A DNA stretch of 64,000 nucleotides from Paracoccaceae bacterium (GTDB lineage: Bacteria; Pseudomonadota; Alphaproteobacteria; Rhodobacterales; Rhodobacteraceae). The notes beneath the pieces are model-generated. The model made no database searches, had not been told where the DNA came from, and saw nothing but the letters and a program-made list of their open reading frames with translations. Positions within the stretch are counted from its first letter, which is position 1; every line of letters begins with the position of its first letter. The stretch lies in contig JAPOXR010000003.1 in assembly GCA_026706985.1 (NCBI GenBank), positions 62,001-126,000 of the forward strand. The letters are read 5' to 3'. A program made the position numbers and the translations under genes. Below, in pieces: positions 7,455-16,684 of this stretch.

Positions 7455-10166
7455 TCATGCCGCCGCCAGATTACGAAGTACGTAGTGCAGCACGCCCCCA
7501 TGGCGGACATAGTCGGCCTCGACTTCGGTATCCACCCGGCACAGCAATTCCATTTCCCTGCTGTGCCCGTCACTATAGGTGATCGTGCAGGTCACCGTCA
7601 TCGAAGGTTTGAGCTGCTCTGCCAGACCGGTGACGGAGACGCATTCATCGCCCGACAGTTTCAATTCATGCCGACTTACCCCTGCGGGAAGCTCAAGGGG
7701 AAGCACACCCATTCCAACGAGATTGGACCGGTGAATCCGTTCAAAGCTTTCAGCAATCACCGCTTTGATTCCAAGTAGATTTGTCCCCTTTGCCGCCCAG
7801 TCACGCGACGAACCGGTTCCATATAATTTCCCGCCGAAGACCACGAGCGGGACCTGTTTAGACTTATAAGCCATCGCCGCCTCAAACACACTCACCCTCT
7901 CACCATCCGGGGAGAGCGCATAGCCGCCCTCGATGCCCTCCAGCAATTCGTTACGGATACGGATATTGGCAAAGGTCCCCCGCATCATTACCTCATGATT
8001 GCCACGCCGCGAGCCGTATGAGTTGAATTCCCGCGGGGCAACCTGACGTTCACGCAGATAATGACCGGCCGGCGAGTCAGCCGGGAACGCTCCCGCCGGT
8101 GATATGTGATCCGTCGTGACCATGTCCCCGAGAACCGCCAAAACCCTGGCATCGACGATATCCGATATGCCTGGTGGTGTTACCTGCAACCCGTCGAAAT
8201 AGGGAGGATTTCGAACATAGGTCGAAACCGGTGGCCAATCATAGGTCAGACTGTCCGGCGAGTGCACTGCCTGCCATTTCGCGTCGCCTGAGAATACATC
8301 CGAGTATTTGCTCACGAACGCATCGCGTGTGACCGTTTGATCCATCAAATCATTGATCTCTTCGGCGTTCGGCCAGATATCCCGCAAAAAGATCCCGCGC
8401 CCATCCGTGCCGGTGCCCAGCGGCTCACGGGTCAAATCTATCCGCATGTTGCCGGCGAGCGCATAGGCGACGACCAGGGGTGGCGATACGAGATAGTTCG
8501 CCCTGACATCGGGGCTGATTCGGCCTTCGAAATTCCGGTTACCGGACAATACTGAAACCGCCACCAGGCCACCATCGGAAATGGCAGAGGAAATCTCCTC
8601 CTGCAACGGACCCGAATTGCCGATACAGGTCGTGCAGCCATATCCAACCAGGTTAAAGCCGAGTGCATCCAGGTCTTCCTGGAGACCTGCGGCCTGCAGA
8701 TACTCAGTGACCACCTTCGAACCGGGCGCCAGCGATGTTTTTACCCATGGTCTGCGGTTCAATCCAAGATTCCGCGCTTTGCGCGCAACCAGGCCGGCGG
8801 CCAGCATAACCTGCGGATTCGATGTGTTGGTGCAGGATGTGATCGAGGCGATGACGATGGAACCATCCCCGATGCGATATTCCTCACCCGCAACTTTTCG
8901 CTGATTAATGGCACCTTCTTCGGTTTCCGCCGCTTTCGCCGGATCCCGACGCTCGGCGATCACCGATTCAAATGCCGCCGCCGCATCCGCGAGCGGCGTA
9001 TGATCCTGCGGACGTTTCGGGCCCGCCACCGCCGGCACAACTTCGGACATATCGAGATGCAGCCGATCAGTGTAAATCGGATTGTAATCCTTTCCATGCC
9101 ACAGCCTGTTTTCCCTGGCATACCGCTCAACCAGCGCTGTCAACTCGTCCGGGCGTCCGGTCTGAGCAAGATAGTGCAGGGTTTTGTTATCCACCGGAAA
9201 GAAACCGCAGGTGGCTCCGTATTCCGGTGCCATATTGGCAATTGTGGCCCTGTCGGCAATGCTCAATGATGCCAGGCCATCGCCGAAAAACTCAACGAAT
9301 TTTCCGACCACACCATGGTCGCGGAGCATTTTCACAACCAACAGAACCAAATCCGTAGCTGTGGTGCCATCAGCCGGTTCGCCGGTTAACTCGAACCCGA
9401 TCACCTCCGGAATCAGCATTGAAACCGGTTGACCGAGCATGGCGGCCTCCGCCTCGATTCCGCCGACTCCCCAACCGAGAACAGCCAGACCATTCACCAT
9501 CGTTGTGTGGCTGTCGGTTCCGACCAGGGTATCCGGATAGGCTATTTTCGTACCGTCACTGTCCTCACCGGTGAGGATCGTCCGGCTGAGGAACTCCAGA
9601 TTGACCTGATGGCAGATTCCCGTCCCGGGTGGCACGACACGGAAATTATCAAAGGCGCCCTGCCCCCATTTCAGGAACTTGTAGCGCTCCATATTGCGTT
9701 CATACTCGCGTTCGACATTCAGCTGAAATGCCCTCGGTGTACCGAATTGATCCACCATGACCGAGTGGTCGACAACCAGGTCCACCGGCACAAGTGGATT
9801 GATCCGGCGCGGGTCGCCACCGAGCGATGCGATGCCATCGCGCATCGCCGCCAAATCAACAACCGCCGGCACACCCGTCAGATCCTGCATGAGCACACGG
9901 CCGGGCCGGAATCCAATCTCCTCAGGCTGCCTGCCACCATTCGCACACCAGTCTGAAAAAGCCGAAATGTCATCGACCGTAACGGTGGAGTCGTCGCGGA
10001 ACCGCAGCAGATTCTCCAACACCACGGCAAGTGATGCCGGTAACCGGCTGAATTCGCCTAACCCTTCCCTCTCGGCGGCCTCGAGAGAGAAATAATCATA
10101 ATTCTGCCCGCCAGCGCTGAGATTTCTCCGCGTTGACCGGGACCGGGATCCAACCGAAACAAGCAT
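7455..10166 (-). CDS. acnA: Aconitate hydratase A
   Basis: Aconitase interconverts citrate and isocitrate in the TCA cycle using a 4Fe-4S cluster. The three cluster cysteines are visible in SITSCTNTSNP (about residue 445) and GYGCTTCIGNSG (about residue 510). The C-terminal swivel domain includes YGSRRGNHEVMMRG and GSSRDWAAKGT. The total of 903 residues fits bacterial AcnA. I chose the ATG at 10166; an in-frame TTG at 10178 adds four residues. It is transcribed divergently from the ccm operon. Confidence 0.96.
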   Translation of the reverse strand: MLVSVGSRSRSTRRNLSAGGQNYDYFSLEAAEREGLGEFSRLPASLAVVLENLLRFRDDSTVTVDDISAFSDWCANGGRQPEEIGFRPGRVLMQDLTGVPAVVDLAAMRDGIASLGGDPRRINPLVPVDLVVDHSVMVDQFGTPRAFQLNVEREYERNMERYKFLKWGQGAFDNFRVVPPGTGICHQVNLEFLSRTILTGEDSDGTKIAYPDTLVGTDSHTTMVNGLAVLGWGVGGIEAEAAMLGQPVSMLIPEVIGFELTGEPADGTTATDLVLLVVKMLRDHGVVGKFVEFFGDGLASLSIADRATIANMAPEYGATCGFFPVDNKTLHYLAQTGRPDELTALVERYARENRLWHGKDYNPIYTDRLHLDMSEVVPAVAGPKRPQDHTPLADAAAAFESVIAERRDPAKAAETEEGAINQRKVAGEEYRIGDGSIVIASITSCTNTSNPQVMLAAGLVARKARNLGLNRRPWVKTSLAPGSKVVTEYLQAAGLQEDLDALGFNLVGYGCTTCIGNSGPLQEEISSAISDGGLVAVSVLSGNRNFEGRISPDVRANYLVSPPLVVAYALAGNMRIDLTREPLGTGTDGRGIFLRDIWPNAEEINDLMDQTVTRDAFVSKYSDVFSGDAKWQAVHSPDSLTYDWPPVSTYVRNPPYFDGLQVTPPGISDIVDARVLAVLGDMVTTDHISPAGAFPADSPAGHYLRERQVAPREFNSYGSRRGNHEVMMRGTFANIRIRNELLEGIEGGYALSPDGERVSVFEAAMAYKSKQVPLVVFGGKLYGTGSSRDWAAKGTNLLGIKAVIAESFERIHRSNLVGMGVLPLELPAGVSRHELKLSGDECVSVTGLAEQLKPSMTVTCTITYSDGHSREMELLCRVDTEVEADYVRHGGVLHYVLRNLAAA

Positions 10167-10287
10167 GTCGCAGTCCAACTCATGAGTATCGAGCGTATAT
10201 TGATTACCGGAAGATGAAGGTCAACATCGCTTCAAGCACATCCTGCTGAACGGCGGCTTTGCCGGACGCAATTGACACCGACCCGGA

Positions 10288-10299
10288 AAAAGCGCTTTT
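10288..10299. repeat. 12-bp palindrome in the acnA-ccmA divergent region
   Basis: AAAAGCGCTTTT is a perfect palindrome lying between the acnA start and the preferred ccmA start. It could be an operator for either direction, but a 12-bp palindrome can also arise by chance. No matching second site was noticed. Confidence 0.25.
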
Positions 10300-10336
10300 C
10301 AAGCTGGATTTTGAATTCTGTCAAACGGGGTGGCCG

Positions 10337-10945
10337 GTGCAGGATCTGGAGGTTTTGGCCCGAAACATCACATGCCGGCGCGGTGACCGGCTGTTGCTTT
10401 CGGAACTGTCCTTTTCGGCGCGTTCCGGCGAGTGCCTTGTCTTCACCGGTGGCAACGGCATCGGCAAGAGCACCCTGCTGCAGCATTTAGCCGGAATCCT
10501 GCAGCTTCACACCGGAACACTTTCCGTCCCCGCCGGACAGTCGGTCTTTCTCGGTCACGAGAACGGGTTGAAAAACGCCCTCACTGTCATCGACAATCTG
10601 CGATTCTGGGCCGGGATATTCGAGCAGTATGAAATTGACAGCATCTCGCGGGAATTTGATGTGCTGCACCTGCATGATTTCAGGACCGGCCTGCTGTCAT
10701 CGGGACAATTGCGCCGGGTTGCTCTTGCATCCGTGGCGGTGAGTAAGCGAAAGATCTGGCTTCTTGACGAGCCGACATCCGGCTTGGGTGCCGACTCGGT
10801 TGAACTCTTCACACAGGCGGCAGCGCGGCACTGCGGCACCGGCGGAATCATCGTCGCATCGACTCATGCCCGGTTTCAAGGCATGGATTGCCACTATCTG
10901 GATCTGGCGGAATTCGTCCCGGAACTGCGGGGTGGGCCGGTTTGA
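10337..10945 (+). CDS. ccmA: Heme exporter ATP-binding protein CcmA
   Basis: CcmA is the ATPase of the CcmABCD complex that releases holo-CcmE in cytochrome c maturation. Walker A GGNGIGKST, signature LSSGQLRRVALA and Walker B WLLDEPTSGL are present. I chose the GTG at 10337 (MQDLEVLARNI, 202 residues) because it gives the normal family N terminus. A TTG at 10259 would add 26 residues with no similarity to the family. The stop overlaps the ccmB start as TTGA. It is the first gene of a ccmABCDG run. Confidence 0.9.
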   Translation: MQDLEVLARNITCRRGDRLLLSELSFSARSGECLVFTGGNGIGKSTLLQHLAGILQLHTGTLSVPAGQSVFLGHENGLKNALTVIDNLRFWAGIFEQYEIDSISREFDVLHLHDFRTGLLSSGQLRRVALASVAVSKRKIWLLDEPTSGLGADSVELFTQAAARHCGTGGIIVASTHARFQGMDCHYLDLAEFVPELRGGPV

Positions 10946-11601
10946 AACCGATATTTCTCAGGGAATTGCGTATTTCGCTCCGCACCGGCGGCGGTTTTGG
11001 ACCGGCATTGGTTTTCTTTGCCGCGTTCGCATTACTGGTGCCTTTCGGGATCGGCCCGGAAATTGTGAATTATCAACGCATTGCCCCGGGTTTTGTCTGG
11101 GTCGGGGCATTGTTGGCCTGTCTGCTGTCCCATGACGCCATCCTCAACCGGGATTTCGAGGATGGCACTCTCAGAAGATTGACGCTCTCACCAATTCCGC
11201 TCGAGGCCGTCATTATTGCCAAGACCGCGGCACATTGGAGCATTATATGCCTGCCGCTCTGCCTGATCTCCCCCGTTATCGGATTGCTGTTCAGTCTCGA
11301 TTTCACGGCGGGCCTGGCCATTGCCCTGACATTGTTTCTGGGCACGCCGGCGATCAGCGCAATCGCGGTCTTCGGCGCGGCGCTGACGCTGGGACTGAAC
11401 CGCGGTGAATTGTTGTCGTTGGTTCTCGTGATTCCGGCATGTGTGCCGACGCTCATACTGGGAAGCATGACCACTTTCTCAATCGCAACCGGCTTGCCGT
11501 CGATAAATCAGTTGGCGATACTGACAGGGCTTTCACTGGCGGTGCTGGCATTACTGCCCTTCGCAGCATCATACCTGCTGCGGCAAAATCTCAACCGCTG
11601 A
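10942..11601 (+). CDS. ccmB: Heme exporter membrane protein CcmB
   Basis: This is a six-helix inner-membrane subunit of the CcmABCD complex. The TTG at 10942 overlaps the ccmA stop by 4 nt and yields MKPIFLRELRISLR and 219 residues, matching the normal length and N terminus. The next upstream in-frame start (10888) would add 18 unrelated residues inside ccmA. The charged loop DFEDGTLRRL and a C-terminal ALLPFAASYLL helix are family-like. Confidence 0.9.
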   Translation: MKPIFLRELRISLRTGGGFGPALVFFAAFALLVPFGIGPEIVNYQRIAPGFVWVGALLACLLSHDAILNRDFEDGTLRRLTLSPIPLEAVIIAKTAAHWSIICLPLCLISPVIGLLFSLDFTAGLAIALTLFLGTPAISAIAVFGAALTLGLNRGELLSLVLVIPACVPTLILGSMTTFSIATGLPSINQLAILTGLSLAVLALLPFAASYLLRQNLNR

Positions 11602-11623
11602 CCCGCCAACCAGGGATCCGGAT

Positions 11624-12367
11624 ATGAATGTGAAATCAGCGGCAAAGCATCCCGGCCTCGCCAATCCCAATCGATTCGTCCGCCTGACCGGCATTGCCCT
11701 GCCTTACCTGTGGGCGGTTTCAGCTATTCTCCTGTCGACTGGCCTGGTCTGGGGATTCGCATTCACACCAGCGGATTTCAGGCAGGGTGAAACGGTGAAA
11801 ATCATCTTCGTGCATGTGCCTTCGGCGCTGGTTGCGATCAATGTATGGCTGATGATGCTGGCCGCGTCGCTGTTCTGGTTTATTCGCCGTCACCATGTGT
11901 CCATCCTGGCGGCGAAAGCGGCAGCCCCGGTCGGTGCTGTGATGACGCTGGTGGGGATTCTCACCGGCGCGGCCTGGGGTCAGGTCACCTGGGGCACCTG
12001 GTGGGCATGGGAGCCGCGTCTCACTTCATTTCTGATTCTGCTTCTCTGTTATGCCGGCTATATTCTTCTCTGGCGAACATTGGAGAATTCAGACCTGGCG
12101 GGTGATGTGACTGCATCGCTTTGCCTGTTCGGTTCAGTTTTCGCCCTGTTATCCAGATATGCGGTCATTTTCTGGAGCCGCGGGCTTCATCAGGACGCGT
12201 CCCTGTCCCTCGACAGGCAGACAAATATTCATGATGCCTACTATGTGCCCCTGCTCTTCTGCATAGCCGGATTTATGCTTCTGTCCGTAACCCTGATCCT
12301 GTACAGAACCCGAACAGAAATTCGCCACCGGCGCATTGAAGCATTGCAGCGGACGGGACAGCGTTGA
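11624..12367 (+). CDS. ccmC: Heme handling membrane protein CcmC
   Basis: CcmC presents heme to CcmE at the periplasmic face using a tryptophan-rich loop and two histidines. The loop reads WGTWWAWEPRLTS (around residue 125), and candidate heme histidines lie in FVHVPSA and SRGLHQDASLS. Six hydrophobic segments and 247 residues are normal. The canonical signature ends in Asp (WWxWD) but here it is Glu, which is noted as an oddity. The gene is followed by ccmD with no gap. Confidence 0.93.
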   Translation: MNVKSAAKHPGLANPNRFVRLTGIALPYLWAVSAILLSTGLVWGFAFTPADFRQGETVKIIFVHVPSALVAINVWLMMLAASLFWFIRRHHVSILAAKAAAPVGAVMTLVGILTGAAWGQVTWGTWWAWEPRLTSFLILLLCYAGYILLWRTLENSDLAGDVTASLCLFGSVFALLSRYAVIFWSRGLHQDASLSLDRQTNIHDAYYVPLLFCIAGFMLLSVTLILYRTRTEIRHRRIEALQRTGQR

Positions 12368-12520
12368 GTGACTGAGTTGGAACCGCATTGGGCGGCAGTG
12401 TTCTTCGCCTACGGCACAGCAATTCTGCTGCCGGCCATACTCACCGCTGTATCGCTGCAGCAATCGAGGCTGGTGCGGCAGCATCTCCTCAGATTGGAGC
12501 CGGACAGAATTGACAGTTAG
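12368..12520 (+). CDS. ccmD: Heme exporter protein CcmD (50 residues)
   Basis: A GTG directly after the ccmC TGA opens a 50-codon frame beginning MTELEPHWAAVFFAYG and ending RLEPDRIDS. It has one membrane helix (about residues 10-30) followed by a basic segment with QSRLVRQHLL. This is the layout of CcmD, which stabilises CcmABC and helps release holo-CcmE. Position between ccmC and ccmG is the standard one. Its 3' end overlaps the ccmG start by 11 nt. It is short enough to be missed by length-filtered gene finders. Confidence 0.85.
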   Translation: MTELEPHWAAVFFAYGTAILLPAILTAVSLQQSRLVRQHLLRLEPDRIDS

Positions 12521-13055
12521 ATCATTTCTGCCGGCTGCGATTCCCGTCATTGCCTTTACAGCGGTCGCGGCTCTGTTTTTCGCTGCATTGCAGCGGCAGG
12601 ATGAGGGAGGACTTCCTTCAAATCTGGTCGGCAAGCCGGCACCCACCATCGTTCCTGACAGCCTGGAAGGTTTCGGCCGGGCCCCGAACGCCGCCGATTT
12701 TGAAACACCAAAGGTCAAGCTGGTCAATTTCTGGGCAAGCTGGTGCGCCCCCTGTCGGGTCGAACATCCGCAATTGCAGTGGCTCGCCGAGAACCGGGTG
12801 GACATACTCGGCATCAATTATAAGGATGAACCGCGCCAAGCTGCGGATTTTTTGACCGAACTCGGCAATCCATTCGCCAAGACGGGCGCTGACCCTGAGG
12901 GGCGGGCGGCATTGCAATGGGGTGTATATGGGGTGCCGGAAACTTTCATTGTCGATGCCGACGGAATAGTGCGGCTGCGATGGGCCGGTCCAATCACGCG
13001 AAATGTCCTTGAGAATCACATTGTCCCGGCAATTGATGCGGCAGGGTCCCGGTGA
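12510..13055 (+). CDS. ccmG: Cytochrome c maturation thioredoxin-like protein CcmG/DsbE
   Basis: This is a membrane-anchored periplasmic thiol reductant for apocytochrome c. An N-terminal anchor (residues 8-27) precedes a thioredoxin fold with the active site WCAPC (Cys79, Cys82). The YGVPETFIVDADG segment carries the cis-proline motif. The TTG start lies inside ccmD. The stop overlaps the pyrC GTG as GTGA. The partner genes ccmE, ccmF and ccmH are not in the window. Confidence 0.93.
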   Translation: MTVRSFLPAAIPVIAFTAVAALFFAALQRQDEGGLPSNLVGKPAPTIVPDSLEGFGRAPNAADFETPKVKLVNFWASWCAPCRVEHPQLQWLAENRVDILGINYKDEPRQAADFLTELGNPFAKTGADPEGRAALQWGVYGVPETFIVDADGIVRLRWAGPITRNVLENHIVPAIDAAGSR

Positions 13056-14107
13056 CGCTTATGTCGGGGAGGATCAGCATTCGCAGGCCCGACGATTTTC
13101 ATCTGCATCTTCGGGACGGTGAAATCCTGCGCCAGGTTTTACCTGCCACGGTCAGGCAATTTGCCCGGGCCCTGATCATGCCGAACCTGTTGCCTCCGAT
13201 TGTTGATGCGCATGCGGCGGAACAATACCGGCAGCGGATTTTGGCTGCCTGTCCCGAAGCCGTTGAATTTGAACCGCTGATGACACTTTACCTGACCGAA
13301 AACACCACGGGCCGGGACATTGTTCAGGCGGCCGAGGCCGGAACCGTCGCAGCGGCAAAACTCTACCCCGCCGGCGCGACAACAAATTCTGACTCCGGAG
13401 TGCGGCGGATCGAAGCAATCCGCCCGGTTCTGGACCGGATGGAGGCTGTGGATCTACCCCTTTGCGTTCACGGCGAAGTCACTGACCCCGCCATCGACGT
13501 CTTTGACAGGGAAGAGAAATTCATCGACGTCGTTCTCGAGCCAATCCGGAAGTGGAATCCGGATCTGCGGATCGTCTTTGAGCATATCACCACCGCTGAA
13601 GCGGTCAGCTATGTGCGCTCAAACTCACCTGCGGTCGCGGCCACGATCACCGTTCATCACCTCATAATCAACCGGAATCATCTGTTTATGGGTGGAATTC
13701 GGCCGCATTACTTCTGCCTGCCGCTGGCGAAACGCGAGATACACCGCCAGGCATTACTGGCAGCCGTCACCGGCGGTGAGGCGATGTTTTTTCTGGGGAC
13801 CGACTCCGCTCCGCATACCGAAAGCGCCAAACTGAACCCGTGTGGATGCGCCGGTATTTTCACTGCCCCGGTGGCTCTTTCCTGCCTGGCGCATCTGTTT
13901 GAGGAAGCCGGCAGCCTGTCACGGCTGGAAGCGTTCACATCCGAAAATGGTGCCCGGTTTTACCGTCTGAAGCTGAACTCCGGCCATCTAGTCCTGGAAA
14001 AAGGTAACAGCCCGCTGCAATTCCGCCCTTTGCCGGTAGGGAATGAAAGCATTCAGGTCTTCGATCCTGGTTTTCCGCTGTATTGGGATGTTGCGGCACC
14101 GGTCTGA
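13052..14107 (+). CDS. pyrC: Dihydroorotase, PyrC class II type
   Basis: PyrC cyclises N-carbamoyl-aspartate to dihydroorotate in pyrimidine synthesis. Zinc ligands are visible as H17 and H19 in FHLHLRDG, with later metal histidines in VHGEVTD and FEHITT. The carbamylated lysine is expected in AAAKLYPAGATTNSD, and the catalytic Asp lies in LGTDSAPH. It resembles the roughly 350-residue E. coli type rather than the longer type I enzymes. The GTG start overlaps the ccmG stop; an ATG at 13061 (MSGRIS) is equally plausible. Confidence 0.95.
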   Translation: MTLMSGRISIRRPDDFHLHLRDGEILRQVLPATVRQFARALIMPNLLPPIVDAHAAEQYRQRILAACPEAVEFEPLMTLYLTENTTGRDIVQAAEAGTVAAAKLYPAGATTNSDSGVRRIEAIRPVLDRMEAVDLPLCVHGEVTDPAIDVFDREEKFIDVVLEPIRKWNPDLRIVFEHITTAEAVSYVRSNSPAVAATITVHHLIINRNHLFMGGIRPHYFCLPLAKREIHRQALLAAVTGGEAMFFLGTDSAPHTESAKLNPCGCAGIFTAPVALSCLAHLFEEAGSLSRLEAFTSENGARFYRLKLNSGHLVLEKGNSPLQFRPLPVGNESIQVFDPGFPLYWDVAAPV

Positions 14108-14163
14108 CAACGGGATGCCGGGTTGTGCAGCGGCACGGAAGAAAAGAGATTTGGAGAGTGATC

Positions 14164-14850
14164 ATGCAACTGACACAGCCCGCCGACGAAAAGAGCACTG
14201 CCAGTCAAACGGCGCGGATCCTGCTGGAAGTCGGCGCGGTGCAGTTCAGACCAGCGGAACCGTTCATTCTGGCGTCTGGAGAACCGTCTCCGGTGTATGT
14301 GGATTGCCGGCGAATCATCTCTTTTCCGAAGCAGCGTAGGGTCATTACTGAATTCATGGTTCAGATGATTTTCAGCGCACAGCAGGCGGCTGGACCCTTC
14401 GACAATATCGCCGGCGGCGAGACCGCGGGGATTCCGTTCGCTGCCCTTGTCGCCGAGCGGATGGAGTTGCCCATGAGCTACATCCGGAAAAGGCCGAAGG
14501 GCTACGGGCGTAACAGCCGCATAGAGGGAGTGATGGAGGCGGAAAGTAATGTTGTGCTGGTTGAGGATCTCAGCACGGACGGCGCCTCCAAGCTGCATTT
14601 TGTGCAGGCGATTCGTGAGACCGGCGCGTTTTGCGCCCATTCAGCGGTCATTCTCGGATACGGAATTTTTCCCGCCGCTGAAGCGCGGGTTGCGGCGCAG
14701 GGCCTGAGCATTCACAGCCTGTGTGCAATGCGGGATTTGGTGAGAATTGCCGAAATCAACGGCCGGCTGAGGGGCGGAGACCTTCAGGAATTGCAGGATT
14801 TTATGTGTGCGCCAGAAAGTTGGCGGCTTAGAAATTCAAGACCTGGCTGA
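14164..14850 (+). CDS. pyrE: Orotate phosphoribosyltransferase
   Basis: PyrE makes OMP from orotate and PRPP. The PRPP motif VLVEDLSTDGAS and the flexible-loop segment RKRPKGYGRNSRIEG are present, together with AGGETAGIPFAALVAERM, a stretch typical of alphaproteobacterial PyrE. I chose the ATG at 14164, which has GGAGAG eight bases upstream and gives 228 residues. A longer frame from 14083 overlaps pyrC and adds unrelated residues. It forms a pair with pyrC, 56 nt downstream. Confidence 0.94.
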   Translation: MQLTQPADEKSTASQTARILLEVGAVQFRPAEPFILASGEPSPVYVDCRRIISFPKQRRVITEFMVQMIFSAQQAAGPFDNIAGGETAGIPFAALVAERMELPMSYIRKRPKGYGRNSRIEGVMEAESNVVLVEDLSTDGASKLHFVQAIRETGAFCAHSAVILGYGIFPAAEARVAAQGLSIHSLCAMRDLVRIAEINGRLRGGDLQELQDFMCAPESWRLRNSRPG

Positions 14851-15055
14851 TCAATTTGCAATGCTGTGGAAGCGTTTTTGACTTGTCGCAGTAAAGCTGA
14901 ATATTGTATGCTATCGGGTAAACACGCTACAAAATATTGAAATTTTACCGTATTGTGTTTTCCACAGAAATTGCACTGCAACATACATTTTGCAATTCTC
15001 CGATTTGGCTGACAAGACAGGATTGATCCGTCAGCAGTGATCAGCAGAGGCCGGC
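14851..15055 (+). promoter_or_regulatory. AT-rich dnaB upstream region with a DnaA-box-like site
   Basis: This 205-bp gap is clearly more AT-rich than its surroundings. TTTTCCACA at 14958-14966 fits the relaxed DnaA-box pattern TTWTNCACA. TGTGGAA at 14865-14871 is the inverted counterpart of its core. The octamer TTTGCAAT occurs twice (14855-14862 and 14989-14996). TTGACT at 14878-14883 followed after 18 nt by TATTGT is a possible sigma-70 promoter. No open frame or RNA gene was recognised. Confidence 0.4.
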
Positions 15056-16570
15056 ATGGACAACGTCTCCCCGATCAGAAAATTAGACCTTCCGGACGGG
15101 GCTTCGCAACCGTCGGGTTCTGAGGATGGACAGATCTGCAGCATTGAAGCCGAGCAGGCATTGCTTGGTGCGATTCTCACCAATAACAATGTTTTCGCTC
15201 CGGTATCGGAGGTGATCAGCACCGAACATTTCCATGAGCCGGTGCACCGGGAATTATATTCTCTCATCGCCGGGAAAATATCGAATCATTCGATCGCGGA
15301 TCCAGTCACGCTCAATAATGCGGTGGAGAATATTCCCGGTCTCGCCGCTCTCGGGGGCGTTGAATATCTGGTCAGGCTGGCCTCCGCCGCCGTGTCGGTG
15401 CATGCGAGCAAAGACTATGCGCGCGAAATATACGATCTGGCACGCCGCCGGGAGTTGACAGCGCTTGGTATGGAATTGGTTGACAGAGCGAGACGTATCG
15501 ATCCGGGGCTGTCGGTCACCGATATCATCCATAATGCCGAAACAGACCTTTATAAACTTTGCGAAACCGGACAGCGCGGCATCGGATTTCAGTCCTTTCT
15601 CAAGTCCATCAACGAAGCGATTTCAATTGCCAAAACCGCGGCAAGCCGCAGGTCCGGACTCGCCGGCATGCCGACCGGCTTGATCGACCTCGATTACAGG
15701 CTCGGCGGCCTGCACCCCTCCGACTTGGTCATTGTCGCCGGTCGGCCCTCAATGGGGAAAACCGCACTGGCTACAAATATTGCCTTCAATGTCGCGCGGA
15801 ATTTCAACAAACGCGGCATCTCGGATGATGCAAACAGCGCTGAGGGCGGCAATGTCGGTTTCTTTTCGCTCGAAATGTCGTCGGCACAGCTGGCAGCGCG
15901 CATTCTATCCGAAAGTTCCCGCATCACGACTTCGCAACTCAGACGTTCACAACTCAATGCCGCTGACTTTAAACGCTATGCGCAGGCTGCAGCTGAACTG
16001 CAGTCCGTGCCTCTCTATATTGATGACACGCCGGCATTGACGATTTCCCAGATTGCGACACGGGCCAGACGGCTCAAAGCCCAGCATGACCTTCATTTAC
16101 TCGTGGTCGATTATCTGCAGCTTGTGCGGGCAACAACGGAGAAAGATAACCGGGTCAATGAAGTTTCCGAGGTCTCCCGCGGTTTGAAGGCGATTGCCAA
16201 GGATCTGGACATACCGGTAATCGCGGTCTCCCAGCTTTCCCGGTCCGTTGAAAACCGGGATGATAAGCGCCCCCAATTGTCTGATTTGAGGGAATCGGGA
16301 TCGATTGAGCAGGATGCCGATGTCGTAATGTTCGTATACCGCGAGGCCTATTACCTGGAGCGGAAAAAGCCGGATGAAACCGACAGCAAAGAGCTGCAGA
16401 AATGGACCGAAAAGATGGATGCTGTCGGAAGAACGGCGGAAATCATCATCAGCAAGCAGCGGCACGGGCCGATCGGTACTGTTGAGCTGATGTTTGACGG
16501 AAAATACACTCTGTTCAGCAATAAGGCCCAGCACGGTTATTCCGATCCTGGAAGCGAAGCCTTCCGGTAG
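15056..16570 (+). CDS. dnaB: Replicative DNA helicase DnaB
   Basis: DnaB is the hexameric 5'-3' helicase of the replisome. The N-terminal helical domain begins at SIEAEQALLGAIL (about residue 30). The RecA-like motor carries Walker A GRPSMGKTAL (about residue 230), FFSLEMSS, Walker B LLVVDYLQL and SDLRESGSIEQDADVV. The length of 504 residues is normal and no intein interrupts it. An unusually spaced acidic/Asn insert SDDANSAEGGNVG precedes FFSLEMS, as in many alphaproteobacteria. alr follows after 114 nt. Confidence 0.97.
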   Translation: MDNVSPIRKLDLPDGASQPSGSEDGQICSIEAEQALLGAILTNNNVFAPVSEVISTEHFHEPVHRELYSLIAGKISNHSIADPVTLNNAVENIPGLAALGGVEYLVRLASAAVSVHASKDYAREIYDLARRRELTALGMELVDRARRIDPGLSVTDIIHNAETDLYKLCETGQRGIGFQSFLKSINEAISIAKTAASRRSGLAGMPTGLIDLDYRLGGLHPSDLVIVAGRPSMGKTALATNIAFNVARNFNKRGISDDANSAEGGNVGFFSLEMSSAQLAARILSESSRITTSQLRRSQLNAADFKRYAQAAAELQSVPLYIDDTPALTISQIATRARRLKAQHDLHLLVVDYLQLVRATTEKDNRVNEVSEVSRGLKAIAKDLDIPVIAVSQLSRSVENRDDKRPQLSDLRESGSIEQDADVVMFVYREAYYLERKKPDETDSKELQKWTEKMDAVGRTAEIIISKQRHGPIGTVELMFDGKYTLFSNKAQHGYSDPGSEAFR

Positions 16571-16684
16571 ACCGCGGATACCCGGCTTGCAGGGTCAGAC
16601 GTCACTCCCTCGCCGGACAGCATTCGAAACTGTTGTCACGCAGACACGCCTTATGTATCGGCAGGCATCAACCGGATCCGGTGC

